A stretch of DNA of 60,806 nt from Pseudooctadecabacter sp. (GCF_020627745.1 NZ_JAHDGE010000010.1:1-60806); one strand, 5' to 3'. Positions 1 through 8,274 are shown, numbered from the stretch's first letter. Numbers and translations: made by a program. Notes: generated from the letters alone by a model not told the origin.

Positions 1-98
1 TGGACAAGCAGAAAGCGGGCAAGAAAAAGATGCGCCAGTTCGGGAAGGTGGATATACCTCAGGAGGCGTTTATTTCGGCGCTGAAGATGGATGGGTGA
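1..98 (+). CDS. lepA: Elongation factor 4 (LepA), C-terminal fragment
   Basis: Only the last 31 codons and the TGA stop at 96-98 are in the window; the frame starts at base 3. The tail contains the segments [12 protein letters not shown] and [14 protein letters not shown], which match the lysine-rich C-terminal end that is diagnostic of LepA, the ribosome-associated GTPase that back-translocates stalled ribosomes. The gene runs in from the left. Nothing can be said of its start or G domain. Identification rests on the conserved C-terminal tail alone, but that tail is very characteristic. Confidence 0.85.
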
Positions 99-254
99 TG
101 GACGATTTCGAAGCGCATACGGAAAGGCGATTTTTGCGGAGTATATGGATAGATATAAATGCATCCGAAGATACGATTAGATTTTTACTAATCGATATGT
201 GGCAGAAAAATAGGACTAGAAATTTCTTTGAACTTCTGTTCCTGCAGCTAACGG

Positions 255-1019
255 TCAGGCACCTTTGAGAATGAGTTCAATAGCTTTAGCTTTTTCTTCT
301 GAAACGGCTGGTTTAGGGACCTGAATGTATTCAATTGCGTTCAGTTGGTCACCTCGTCTCCTATTCTGAGGCGCTTCCAACGCCTCGATTAATATGGCTT
401 CTAGCGCCGAAATGACGGCGGTCATATCGATATTTTTTGGAGCTTCTTCTAAAGATCCATCCTCGGAAATGGGTCTGAGACCAAACCAAGAGAAGCGATC
501 CCATCGAGCATTTAGACGGTCCTTGGTATGCTCAAACAACCTCTGACCCATTCGAGGCTCGTCAACTTTCCCGACGTAGATCACTTTATCTCGATCGTGG
601 AGCAAATAGATACCTGTTTGGCTCGTAAAATCAATCGCGTCGGATTTTGGCGTCTCTTGCCCCCTCAAATGAGGATTGGATTTCCAGTCGACATTATCTG
701 ATCTCCAATACATACCAAGGCATTGTATAACGCCGCCGAGCTTTTCATCTATTTCGACGGGGATATCTTGTTTAGCCTTTGGATTGATTTTCTCCAATTG
801 CTTTCTGAGTGCATACATACCTTTCCCAAGGCGAATGTAGCTCGACTTGTCTCCCTTATCGTTAATTGATTTGTTGATAATCATGTTCACGCTGTTGGCG
901 GGTGTAGCTCCTAATTTTGACCTTAAGCTGCGTTCTTCCACTTCATTCGCGATGTCAGAATAATGCATTGCCTCGCCAGCATCGCCGAGAACCTTCTGAA
1001 TTGCTTTGTCCCAAGTCAT
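255..1019 (-). CDS. HARE-type HTH plus GIY-YIG nuclease domain protein
   Basis: 254 residues from the ATG at 1019. Residues about 1-70 (TWDKAIQKVLG ... SYIRLGKGMYAL) look like the HARE/HB1 winged helix found fused to restriction endonucleases and chromatin factors. Residues about 134-225 form a GIY-YIG nuclease: GIY at 136-138, IYVGK at 147-151, an arginine in MGQR, a glutamate within ALEAILIEALE and an asparagine in PQNRR, so the expected catalytic set seems present. I chose 1019 because a GGAAGG tract lies upstream and the domain starts there; an in-frame ATG at 1067 (270 residues) is also possible, while the extension to 1163 reads GC-rich repeat DNA. Codon use is clearly more AT-rich than the neighbours, suggesting recent transfer. 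Likely a DNA-cutting accessory or defence protein; substrate unknown. Confidence 0.8.
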   Translation of the reverse strand: MTWDKAIQKVLGDAGEAMHYSDIANEVEERSLRSKLGATPANSVNMIINKSINDKGDKSSYIRLGKGMYALRKQLEKINPKAKQDIPVEIDEKLGGVIQCLGMYWRSDNVDWKSNPHLRGQETPKSDAIDFTSQTGIYLLHDRDKVIYVGKVDEPRMGQRLFEHTKDRLNARWDRFSWFGLRPISEDGSLEEAPKNIDMTAVISALEAILIEALEAPQNRRRGDQLNAIEYIQVPKPAVSEEKAKAIELILKGA

Positions 1020-1184
1020 ATTAGCCACGTAGTTTCCTTCCTGGATGGCAGAATTTAGTATTAACATGTCACTAAGGTTGGATTTTGACCAGCCAAACCC
1101 CGTGCATTTGCCAGCGCCCGAACCGCCCCCACGGGGCGGGCGCGGCGTTGAACTGGGGTGCACTAAATTGAAACGCCCCTAGGT

Positions 1185-1260
1185 CTCCGCCCGTTCTCGT
1201 TTGAATTGATCCACTGGATCAATTCCTATACGGCTTGAACTCCCTCAGTTCGGGCGCGGC
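1185..1260 (+). repeat. Palindromic repeat element, copy 1 (constant flanks)
   Basis: A 14-nt block CTCCGCCCGTTCTC at 1185-1198 is followed by 4 nt and then a 23-nt palindrome at 1203-1225 (arms GAATTGATCC and GGATCAATTC around ACT), then a tail with GCTTGAACTC and GTTC. The same 14-nt block, 4-nt spacer, 10-3-10 palindrome and related tail recur at 36548, but with completely different palindrome arms. The region 1164-1462 has no convincing gene other than these modules. Confidence 0.75.
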
Positions 1261-1382
1261 GTTTAGGCAAATGTTCCTTCGATAAATTCTCGCAGTCCCG
1301 ACGGAACCTCCCCACCACCACGTATCACCCTCAATACCAAGTGAGGGATACCCGCATCCCGGGGCGCCGCCCGTGGCCACCT

Positions 1383-1405
1383 CAAAACGTCCACTGGACG
1401 TTTTG
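1383..1405. repeat. 23-nt 10-3-10 palindrome
   Basis: Perfect palindrome with arms CAAAACGTCC and GGACGTTTTG around the central ACT, the same 10-3-10 geometry and centre as the palindrome at 1203-1225 but with other arms. It lies in the non-coding stretch between the nuclease gene and the small ORF at 1463. A degenerate relative (CCAAAACG ... AAGGACGTTTTG) occurs about 100 nt further on, inside that ORF. Confidence 0.7.
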
Positions 1406-1462
1406 CCGCCGCGGCCGCGACGGACCGGGGGCCACCCCTCATACCAACCAGAGGGCTGATCC

Positions 1463-1609
1463 ATGCATCATAAGGTCTCCGACCGTTCGTACCCCAAAAC
1501 GCCCCAAGGACGTTTTGCCCCGTGGGTTCGTGTCCTCACGCCCTACATCTTCATCGTCCTGGCGGGCGGCGCGTCGCTGGTGGTTTTTCTGACCTCCGCG
1601 CCCGTCTGA
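1463..1609 (+). CDS. Possible small single-span membrane protein (48 aa)
   Basis: Opens with ATG at 1463 and ends with TGA at 1607-1609. The N-terminal half is basic (MHHKVSDRSYPKTPQGR), followed by one hydrophobic span of about 20 residues (YIFIVLAGGASLVVFLTS) and a short tail, the usual look of a tiny inner-membrane protein. Part of the N-terminal coding sequence overlaps a degenerate copy of the local repeat (a CTCCGACCGTTCGT block followed by a broken palindrome), so this could be a chance ORF within repeat DNA. No family recognised and no strong Shine-Dalgarno sequence is visible. Confidence 0.35.
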   Translation: MHHKVSDRSYPKTPQGRFAPWVRVLTPYIFIVLAGGASLVVFLTSAPV

Positions 1610-1679
1610 TCACGGGGCCTGTCGGCACGCTGTGCATACGCCCTGTGTACGGGATGTGTACGCGTTGTGTATGGGGATT

Positions 1680-2408
1680 TCAGCCGAAAAACGCCCGCAC
1701 CGTCGCCTCGAACTCGCGCGGTTTTTGCGCGTGCAGCCAGTGGCCTGCGCCCGGCAATTTGGCGAATTTCGCATCCGGGAAAAGCCGTTTGATCTCAGGC
1801 CGGTGCGCGGCGGTGACATAGTCGCTGTCTGCCCCCGACAGGAACAACGTGGGGCCGTCATAGGCACCCCGAACGTCAGGAAAGCCGATAATTTTCGGCA
1901 TCTCGGCCTCCAGAACGTCCAGATTCAACGTCCAACGTTTTCCTTTCACATCAAGGCTTTGCAGCAGGAAATCCCGCACCTCAGGGTCCAGCGTTTCCCC
2001 TGCTTGGCCCCGCCGTTCCACACCCGACAAATCCACCGCGCGCATGGCCGCGATGTGCTGCACTTGGCTGTGGCTGTAGCCCACGGGCGCAATGTCCGCG
2101 ACGATCAATTTCTCAACCAAATCAGGGTGTTGCAGGGCCAGCACCATGGCGGCCTTGCCGCCCATGGAATGGCCCACCACCAGTGACGGCCCCTCCAGCA
2201 GCGCGGCCAGATCATCGGCCATGTCAAAGTAACTTTGCGTGTCAAACCAAGGACTTGCGCCGTGGTTGCGCATGTCGGGGCAGATCACGAAAAACGCATC
2301 CGACAGCCGTTTTGCAATCACGTTCCAGTTCCGCCCCGATCCGAAAAGACCGTGTGCAATCAACAAGGTAGGGTTCGACGGGTCGCCATGGGTGAGGATA
2401 TTGAGCAT
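1680..2408 (-). CDS. Alpha/beta hydrolase (YbfF-type esterase)
   Basis: 242 residues, a compact single-domain alpha/beta hydrolase. HGLFGSGRNW near residue 19 supplies the oxyanion-hole region, GHSMGG places the nucleophile at Ser81, and the C-terminal GAGHWLH gives the catalytic His; SGADSDY probably carries the acid. Length and motif spacing match the YbfF acyl-CoA thioesterase/esterase subgroup. No signal peptide, so cytosolic. The substrate cannot be told from sequence. It is convergent with the small ORF on its left and divergent from the 120-residue membrane protein gene on its right. Confidence 0.9.
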   Translation of the reverse strand: MLNILTHGDPSNPTLLIAHGLFGSGRNWNVIAKRLSDAFFVICPDMRNHGASPWFDTQSYFDMADDLAALLEGPSLVVGHSMGGKAAMVLALQHPDLVEKLIVADIAPVGYSHSQVQHIAAMRAVDLSGVERRGQAGETLDPEVRDFLLQSLDVKGKRWTLNLDVLEAEMPKIIGFPDVRGAYDGPTLFLSGADSDYVTAAHRPEIKRLFPDAKFAKLPGAGHWLHAQKPREFEATVRAFFG

Positions 2409-2472
2409 CCCGTTTGACTAGCCCCCCACGGGCGGAATTGAAACCCCCGCCCAACCGCGCTACCCCGTGACC

Positions 2473-2835
2473 ATGGACACCGAAACCGCCGCCGAAAACA
2501 TCCGCGCCCTGATCGAAGAGCGCCTGCGTCTCAAGGCCCGCAGCCTGTCCCACGGCGTGCGCAGGGCAGGGCGGCTGTTGCCCCCTTGGGCCCGCCGTGA
2601 AGCGCGGTATCTGGTACAAGCCGCTGAGATGGCGCGTCACCCGAAAATGCAGGCCCGGATTGACGACGCGCGGGTGGCCAAGGCGCACCGCGACCTGACC
2701 GAATACCTCACCTCCATCGACCCGAAGGAACAGAGAAAGACCCGTATCCTCAAAGTCTTAGGCGCGGTCAGCTTTAACCTGATCGTCGTGGTCGCGGCCT
2801 TTATCACCTATCTGGTCTGGCGCGGTTTTGTCTGA
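2473..2835 (+). CDS. Conserved hypothetical protein with C-terminal membrane anchor
   Basis: 120 residues. The first 90 or so are charged, helical and arginine-rich (LRLKARSLSHGVRRAGRLLPPWARREARYL is split by basic pairs), followed by one hydrophobic span near residues 97-117 (VSFNLIVVVAAFITYLVW). I use the ATG at 2473; a GTG two codons earlier at 2467 is equally possible since neither has a good ribosome-binding site. The 3' end overlaps the convergent DUF817 gene by 78 nt, more than is usual, but both frames look genuinely coding. Probably a tail-anchored inner-membrane protein; function unknown. Confidence 0.75.
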   Translation: MDTETAAENIRALIEERLRLKARSLSHGVRRAGRLLPPWARREARYLVQAAEMARHPKMQARIDDARVAKAHRDLTEYLTSIDPKEQRKTRILKVLGAVSFNLIVVVAAFITYLVWRGFV

Positions 2836-3648
2836 CCCCAGCGGGTCGCGAATGACGAGAGTGACGGTCACGAAGCTGACGTAAAGAAGCAGATACCAGC
2901 TGCCCATTTTGCTGATCGACGCCCAGTCAAAATCTGCCGATCCGGCGTAGACCCACGTGCCTGTCAGGGTGCCGATATTTTCTGCGATCCAAAGGAAGAA
3001 TGACGCCAGAACCGCCGCGACGGGCAGGGGCATCCAGTAGGTGCCGCCTACGGTGAAATAGATCCGCGTGCGCGCGTAGAGCAGCACAGTTGCCGCAAAC
3101 AACACCACGCGGCTGTCCCAGACAAAGTGGTGCGCAAAGAAATTCACGTAGATCGCCACGGCCAGAACCACCGTCATCCAGAACGGCGGATAAGGCACGA
3201 AACGCATGTCGAAAATCCGGATCACCCGCGCGATGTAGCTGCCCACGGACGCGTACATGAACCCGCTGAAAAGGGGCACGCCCAGAACCATGAACACCGC
3301 CTCTTCGGGGTAGGTCCATGATCCGGCGCTGACCTTGAAAAATTCCATGGCGGTGCCGGTGAGGTGAAAGAGCAGTATGACCTTCGCCTCTTTCAAGGTT
3401 TCCAGCCGAAACAACAGCATAGCGGCCTGTGTTAAGACGGCGAAGACAAACAGGGCGTCATATCGGGTGATCGCCCAATCATCGCCCCAGATCGCTTTTG
3501 TGCAAATCACGGCCAGCAACAGCAGCCCGCCAAATAGGCACGCCCACCCCTGTTTGAGGACAAACATCACGAATTCTGCAAACCCGTGGGGCAGGCGGCG
3601 GCGCACCCATGTGCCAAAGCCGCGTTCGAGGGATCGTGTGCTGTTCAT
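2758..3648 (-). CDS. DUF817 family integral membrane protein
   Basis: 296 residues with about eight hydrophobic spans; the sequence around FKVSAGSWTYPEEAVFMVLGVPLFSGFMYASVGSY (read in two parts) is typical of the DUF817/YoaT family of uncharacterised multi-pass proteins. The start is the ATG at 3648, which has GGGGG immediately upstream; the longer reading begins at a poorer GTG. The last residues are charged and hydrophilic and are encoded by the DNA that overlaps the convergent gene at 2758-2835. Role unknown. Confidence 0.85.
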   Translation of the reverse strand: MNSTRSLERGFGTWVRRRLPHGFAEFVMFVLKQGWACLFGGLLLLAVICTKAIWGDDWAITRYDALFVFAVLTQAAMLLFRLETLKEAKVILLFHLTGTAMEFFKVSAGSWTYPEEAVFMVLGVPLFSGFMYASVGSYIARVIRIFDMRFVPYPPFWMTVVLAVAIYVNFFAHHFVWDSRVVLFAATVLLYARTRIYFTVGGTYWMPLPVAAVLASFFLWIAENIGTLTGTWVYAGSADFDWASISKMGSWYLLLYVSFVTVTLVIRDPLGSDKTAPDQIGDKGRDHDDQVKADRA

Positions 3649-3664
3649 ATCCCCCAAATGCACG

Positions 3665-3694
3665 AAAGCCGCCGTGGATGTCCACGACGGCTTT
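3665..3694 (-). terminator. Hairpin terminator of glyA
   Basis: Inverted repeat (AAGCCGTCGTGG / CCACGGCGGCTT as read on the minus strand, loop ACAT) beginning 22 nt after the glyA stop. There is only a short T run, but the stem is long and GC-rich and sits where a glyA terminator is expected, between glyA and the DUF817 gene. Confidence 0.7.
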
Positions 3695-3716
3695 GCGCAT
3701 CACTTGTGCAGATGTC

Positions 3717-5012
3717 TTACAGGTTTGGATACATCGGGAAGGTATCGCAAAGCGCCTCAACCTCGGCACGCACCTTGGCCTCGACCTCGCCGTTGCCATC
3801 GGCGCCATTGGCGGCCAGACCGTCCACAACTTCAACGATCCAATCGGCGATCTGGCGGAATTCCACCTCGGTAAAGCCGCGCGTCGTGCCCGCAGGGGAC
3901 CCCAGACGCACGCCGGATGTCACCATGGGCTTTTCAGGGTCAAACGGGATGCCGTTCTTGTTGCAGGTGATGTGCGCGCGTTCGAGGGCTGCTTCCGTGT
4001 CGTTGCCTTTCACGCCCTTGGGCCGCAGATCGACCAGCATCACGTGGCTGTCGGTGCCGCCTGTGACGATGTCCAGACCGCCCTTCATCAGCTGATCCGC
4101 CAGCGCTTGCGCGTTCTTGACGACCTGTTCCTGATAGGCCTTGAATTCAGGGCGCAGCGCCTCACCAAAGGCTACGGCTTTACCGGCAATCACATGCATC
4201 AGGGGGCCGCCCTGAATGCCGGGGAAAATGGCGGAGTTGAACTTTTTCGCCAGCGCCTCGTCATTGGTCAGGATCATGCCACCACGGGGCCCACGCAACG
4301 TTTTGTGCGTCGTCGTTGTGGCCACATGGGCGTGCGGGAAGGGGGAGGGGTAGAGGCCTGCGGCCACGAGACCCGCGAAATGCGCCATATCGACCAGCAG
4401 ATAGGCGCCCACAGAATCCGCGATCTCACGCATGCGGGCAAAATCAATGATCCGCGGAATGGCGGAGCCACCGGCGATGATCAGCTTGGGCTGATGTTCG
4501 GTCGCCAATTCCTGCACTTGGTCATAGTCCAGCAGGCTGTCCTGCTTGCGCACACCGTATTGGATGGCATTGTAAATCTTGCCGGACTGGTTCGGCTTGG
4601 CCCCGTGGGTCAGATGCCCACCGGCGTCCAAGGACATGCCCAGAATGGTGTCACCGGGTTTGATCAGCGCCTGAAACACGCCCTGATTGGCCTGAGAGCC
4701 GGAATTCGGCTGCACATTGGCAAAGCCGCAATCAAACAGCTGCTTGGCGCGGTCGATTGCCAGATTTTCGGCCACGTCCACGTGCTGACAGCCACCATAG
4801 TAGCGGCGGCCGGGATAACCTTCGGCATATTTGTTCGTCATGACGGAGCCCTGGGCCTCCATCACGGCGGCAGAGACGATGTTCTCTGACGCGATCAGCT
4901 CAATCTCCTTGCGCTGGCGGCCCAGTTCGGCGCCGATGGCGGCGGCTACTTCGGGGTCGCGGGTGGCAAGCGTTTCGGTGAAAAAGCCGTCGTCTTTGGT
5001 CGGGGCGTTCAT
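3717..5012 (-). CDS. glyA: Serine hydroxymethyltransferase
   Basis: 431 residues, the normal length of bacterial SHMT. It interconverts serine and glycine with tetrahydrofolate in the cytosol, supplying one-carbon units. The PLP-binding segment [14 protein letters not shown] is intact (Schiff-base lysine after H), as are [11 protein letters not shown] near the N-terminus and NPNSGSQAN-like [11 protein letters not shown]. The ATG at 5012 is preceded by AAAGGA; an in-frame upstream extension lacks family similarity. The untranslated leader has a notable inverted repeat (see 5030-5079). Divergent from nadK. Confidence 0.97.
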   Translation of the reverse strand: MNAPTKDDGFFTETLATRDPEVAAAIGAELGRQRKEIELIASENIVSAAVMEAQGSVMTNKYAEGYPGRRYYGGCQHVDVAENLAIDRAKQLFDCGFANVQPNSGSQANQGVFQALIKPGDTILGMSLDAGGHLTHGAKPNQSGKIYNAIQYGVRKQDSLLDYDQVQELATEHQPKLIIAGGSAIPRIIDFARMREIADSVGAYLLVDMAHFAGLVAAGLYPSPFPHAHVATTTTHKTLRGPRGGMILTNDEALAKKFNSAIFPGIQGGPLMHVIAGKAVAFGEALRPEFKAYQEQVVKNAQALADQLMKGGLDIVTGGTDSHVMLVDLRPKGVKGNDTEAALERAHITCNKNGIPFDPEKPMVTSGVRLGSPAGTTRGFTEVEFRQIADWIVEVVDGLAANGADGNGEVEAKVRAEVEALCDTFPMYPNL

Positions 5013-5029
5013 GGCAGCGTCCTTTCGGC

Positions 5030-5079
5030 ATTGGGGTTGCGGCCTTTTAAGCGGTCCGCCAGCGCCATAAAACCCCAAT
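5030..5079 (-). promoter_or_regulatory. Inverted repeat in the glyA 5' leader
   Basis: ATTGGGGTT at 5030-5038 and AACCCCAAT at 5071-5079 are perfect 9-nt complements separated by 32 nt that can fold further (GCGG / CCGC). On the minus strand the second arm ends about 18 nt before the glyA ATG and just before the AAAGGA ribosome-binding site, so the structure could affect translation. It does not match a riboswitch class I can name. Confidence 0.4.
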
Positions 5080-5193
5080 TCCGCGCATGATGTTTATGCC
5101 GCAGGCGGCGGTTTGCGCCCGATCCGCGACTTGCGTTTCCGAAAGGGGCAGGCGACAACGGATGGGAAACCCTTCAAGGACAGGGCCTTACCC

Positions 5194-5955
5194 ATGGCAA
5201 AACACCTCGCCTTTGTGGCCAGTGACGCGCCCATCGCCCGACAGGCACAGGCGGCGCTGACGCGGCAATACGGCGGCGTCGCGGTTGAGGAGGCGGAAAT
5301 CATCGTGGCCTTGGGCGGGGATGGGTTCATGCTGGAAACCCTGCACGGCACCCAACATCTGCCCGCGCCGGTTTATGGCATGAACCGCGGCACGGTCGGG
5401 TTTTTGATGAACAACTTTTCCGCCCAAGGGCTGCGCGAGAGGCTGGACCGCGCCGAGGAAGAGGTGATCAACCCGCTGCACATGGCTGCGACCTGCGTCG
5501 ATGGCACCCAGCATAAGGCGCTGGCCATCAACGAGGTGTCCTTGCTGCGTGCGGGCCCGCAAGCGGCCAAGCTGCGCATTCATGTGGATGGAAAGATGCG
5601 GATGGATGAACTGGTCTGCGATGGCGCTTTGCTGGCCACGCCTGCCGGGTCAACCGCCTACAACTATTCGGCCCATGGCCCGATTGTGCCTATCGGATCG
5701 GATGTTCTGGCGCTGACGGCGGTGGCCGCGTTCCGGCCCCGCAGGTGGCGCGGGGCGCTGTTGCCGAAATCCGCCCGCGTCACGTTTGAGGTCACGAATG
5801 CCGCCAAGCGCCCGGTCAACGCGGACGCCGACGGGGTGTCCGTCAAGAACGTCGCGACCGTCGACGTCTGGTCCGCGCCGGAGATCGCACACCGCATTCT
5901 TTTTGACCCCGGCCACGGGCTGGAAGAACGGCTGATCCGCGAACAATTCGCCTGA
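5194..5955 (+). CDS. nadK: NAD kinase
   Basis: 253 residues. Phosphorylates NAD to NADP with ATP or polyphosphate. The conserved GGDGFMLETLH (GGDG motif) lies near residue 44, NEVSLLR follows and the CDGALLATPAGSTAYNYSAHGP segment carries the nucleotide-binding GSTAY signature. I chose the ATG at 5194 because MAKHLAFVASD begins the fold and AAGGACAGGG lies upstream; the longer reading from 5113 adds 27 residues without family character. Stands alone, divergent from glyA, with the csbD promoter directly after its stop. Confidence 0.95.
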   Translation: MAKHLAFVASDAPIARQAQAALTRQYGGVAVEEAEIIVALGGDGFMLETLHGTQHLPAPVYGMNRGTVGFLMNNFSAQGLRERLDRAEEEVINPLHMAATCVDGTQHKALAINEVSLLRAGPQAAKLRIHVDGKMRMDELVCDGALLATPAGSTAYNYSAHGPIVPIGSDVLALTAVAAFRPRRWRGALLPKSARVTFEVTNAAKRPVNADADGVSVKNVATVDVWSAPEIAHRILFDPGHGLEERLIREQFA

Positions 5956-5972
5956 CCGGCCAAATTTTCTTT

Positions 5973-5997
5973 GGAACGATTTGCGCGGGGTTCCGTT
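5973..5997 (+). promoter_or_regulatory. ECF-sigma type promoter of csbD (GGAAC-N16-CGTT)
   Basis: GGAAC at 5973-5977 and CGTT at 5994-5997 with a 16-nt spacer match the EcfG/general-stress promoter consensus of Alphaproteobacteria exactly, 60 nt before the ATG of a CsbD stress protein. Two other possible stress genes in the window carry near matches (12178-12203, 48424-48448). Some Rhodobacterales are thought to lack EcfG, so another ECF sigma factor might use it. Confidence 0.65.
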
Positions 5998-6056
5998 GTG
6001 TGAGTGAAGCCGCGCGGGGCGGACCCCCGCAAGTGTCACAAACCAAGGAGACACCC

Positions 6057-6254
6057 ATGAACTGGGATATCGCCAAAGGAAAATGGAACGAAATCAAAGG
6101 TTCAGCCCGCGAGCGTTGGGGTGAACTCACGGATGACGAACTTGACGAAGCCCAAGGCGAGCGTGAACAGCTCGTTGGCAAGGTCCAGCAGAAATACGGC
6201 AAGACCAAAGCCGAAGCAGAGCGTGAAGTCGATGACTTCATTGCCAGCCTCTGA
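6057..6254 (+). CDS. CsbD family general stress protein
   Basis: 65 residues, the typical CsbD length. Begins MNWDIAKGKWNEIKGSARE and contains the family's KGKWNEIKG and YGKTKAEAEREV blocks; highly charged, no membrane segment, probably partly disordered. CsbD proteins are induced by general stress in many bacteria but have no known activity. The ATG at 6057 has a perfect AAGGAG ribosome-binding site; the upstream GTG extension is not family-like. Driven by the ECF-type promoter at 5973-5997 and closed by the hairpin at 6357-6389. Confidence 0.92.
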   Translation: MNWDIAKGKWNEIKGSARERWGELTDDELDEAQGEREQLVGKVQQKYGKTKAEAEREVDDFIASL

Positions 6255-6356
6255 GGAGGCTGAACATGGTAGGGGGGCGGCTCTGTGGTGGGGTCGCCCT
6301 TTTACCCAATCCCGATTTTCGACCCGCTGTCCGGGCCTGAATGTCGGGGCGATCGG

Positions 6357-6389
6357 AAACCGCAGGTGACCCACACCTGCGGTTTTTTT
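6357..6389. terminator. Bidirectional terminator between csbD and prpE
   Basis: Stem AACCGCAGGTG / CACCTGCGGTT with a 5-nt loop and a run of seven T on the plus strand. It terminates csbD on the plus strand; the T run overlaps the prpE stop codon TAA (6388-6390) read on the minus strand, so the same hairpin follows prpE directly. Confidence 0.85.
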
Positions 6390-8274
6390 ATTTGGCGTAG
6401 CCGATGGTTTGCAGTGCTGTCTTTATCTCGTCCAGAATGGCCGGGTCGTCGATGGTCGCAGGCAGTTTGAACGCCTCCCCATCCGCGATCTTGACCATCG
6501 TGCCACGCAGGATTTTGCCGGATCGTGTCTTGGGCAACCGGTCCACCACACAGCACAGTTTGAAGGCGGCCACCGGGCCGATCTTGTCGCGCACCAGTTT
6601 CACGCAGCCCTGCACCACGTCTTCGGGCGCGGTCTCCACCCCTTTGCTAAGGCAGACAAACCCCACCGGCAGCTGGCCCTTCAAGGCATCCGTCACCCCG
6701 ATGACCGCACATTCGGCCACATCCGGATGGGCGGCCAGAACCTCCTCCATCGCGCCTGTGGACAACCGGTGTCCGGCCACGTTGATCACGTCGTCGGTGC
6801 GCGCCATGATATAAAGGTATCCGTCCTCGTCGATCATGCCCGCATCGCCGGTTTCATAATAGCCGGGAAAGGTGGTGAGGTAGGATTTCAGGAACCTGTC
6901 CTGCGCATTCCACAACGTGGGCAGGGTGCCGGGCGGCAGCGGCAATTTCACCGCAATAGCGCCCAGTTCACCGGCGGGCAGGGGGTGGCCCTCGTCGCTG
7001 AGGATTTGCACATCAAACCCCGGCATCGCCACCGTGGGCGACCCCAGCTTCACCGGCAGCGGCTCGATCCCCACGGGATTGCCCGCAATGGTAAAGCCCG
7101 TTTCGGTCTGCCACCAATGGTCGTAAATCGGCTTGTCCAGCTTGTCCTGCATCCACTCAATCGTGTCCGGATCGGCCCGTTCACCGGCCAGATAAATCTG
7201 CCCCAGACAGCTGAGGTCATATTTCTTCACGAACTCACCGTTCGGGTCTTCGCGTTTCACCGCACGGAAGGCCGTGGGGGCGGTGAAGAAGGATTTGACG
7301 TTGTGTTCTTCGATCACCCGCCAAAAGGTGCCTGCGTCGGGGGTGCCGATGGGCTTGCCTTCGAAGACAATCGTGGTGTTGCCGTGGATCAGCGGCGCGT
7401 AGCAAATATAGCTGTGCCCCACGACCCAGCCCACATCGGAGGCCGCCCAGAACACATCGCCGGGGTCCACATTGTAGATGTTCTTCATTGTCCAGTTCAG
7501 CGCCACCAGATGCCCCGCCGTGGGCCGCACAACGCCCTTGGGCGCGCCGGTGGTGCCGGATGTGTAGAGGATATAGGCCGGATGCGTCCCCTCAACCGGA
7601 ACACAGTCGGCGGGGGCTGTGCCGTCCTGAAAGCCGTGCCAGTCCACATCGCGCGCGCCCAGGTCACAGGGGTGTTGGTCACGTTGCAGGATCACGCAGA
7701 AGTCTGGCGTGTGGTCGGCCAGTTCAATCGCGCCGTCCAGCAGCGGTTTGTAGTCCACGATCCGCCCCGGTTCCAACCCGCAGGACGCGGCGATGATCGC
7801 CTTGGGTGTCGCATCGTCGATCCGCACTGCCAGTTCATTGGCCGCAAAGCCGCCGAAGACCACCGAATGGATCGCCCCCAGCCGTGCGCAGGCCAACATC
7901 GCCTCCAGCGCTTCGGGCACCATGGGCATGTAGATGATGACGCGGTCGCCCTTGCCGACACCTTTCGCGGCCAGACCACCGGCCAAAGCCGCCACACGGG
8001 TCTGCAATTCGGCATAGGTGAATGTGGCCTTGGTGCCGGTGATGGGGCTGTCATAAATGACCGCCACCTGATCCCCGCGCCCTTGTTCCACGTGCCGGTC
8101 AATCGCGTTGTAGCAGGTGTTCACCTGTGTATCGCGGAACCATTCATAAAGCGGTGCCTTGTCGTCAAACAGCGCCTTGGTCGGGGCCACATCCCAGTCA
8201 ATCGCCTGCGCGGCGTCCAGCCAGAACGCCTCCGGATCATCCTGCCAGCTTTGATAAACGTCGCGGTATGCCAT
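6388..8274 (-). CDS. prpE: Propionyl-CoA synthetase
   Basis: 628 residues, an AMP-forming acyl-CoA ligase of the acetyl/propionyl-CoA synthetase subgroup. Activates propionate (and probably acetate or acrylate) to the CoA ester. The N-terminal MAYRDVYQSWQDDPEAFW and ACS-type core are intact: YTSGTTGAPKGVVRP (AMP loop), WWQTETG, and the adenylation lysine in PKTRSGKILRG. The ATG at 8274 has GGAGGAG upstream; 12 extra codons in the longer reading are not family-like. The upstream intergenic DNA contains TGCAAA direct repeats that resemble sites of ScfR-type regulators of short-chain acyl metabolism. Confidence 0.95.
   Translation of the reverse strand: MAYRDVYQSWQDDPEAFWLDAAQAIDWDVAPTKALFDDKAPLYEWFRDTQVNTCYNAIDRHVEQGRGDQVAVIYDSPITGTKATFTYAELQTRVAALAGGLAAKGVGKGDRVIIYMPMVPEALEAMLACARLGAIHSVVFGGFAANELAVRIDDATPKAIIAASCGLEPGRIVDYKPLLDGAIELADHTPDFCVILQRDQHPCDLGARDVDWHGFQDGTAPADCVPVEGTHPAYILYTSGTTGAPKGVVRPTAGHLVALNWTMKNIYNVDPGDVFWAASDVGWVVGHSYICYAPLIHGNTTIVFEGKPIGTPDAGTFWRVIEEHNVKSFFTAPTAFRAVKREDPNGEFVKKYDLSCLGQIYLAGERADPDTIEWMQDKLDKPIYDHWWQTETGFTIAGNPVGIEPLPVKLGSPTVAMPGFDVQILSDEGHPLPAGELGAIAVKLPLPPGTLPTLWNAQDRFLKSYLTTFPGYYETGDAGMIDEDGYLYIMARTDDVINVAGHRLSTGAMEEVLAAHPDVAECAVIGVTDALKGQLPVGFVCLSKGVETAPEDVVQGCVKLVRDKIGPVAAFKLCCVVDRLPKTRSGKILRGTMVKIADGEAFKLPATIDDPAILDEIKTALQTIGYAK

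Noticed and set aside
98-268. 56-codon frame (ATG 98 overlapping the lepA stop) in AT-rich DNA
   Set aside because: ATGA coupling to lepA is suggestive, but the product has no recognisable pattern, no separate ribosome-binding site and overlaps the 3' end of the nuclease gene; probably chance.
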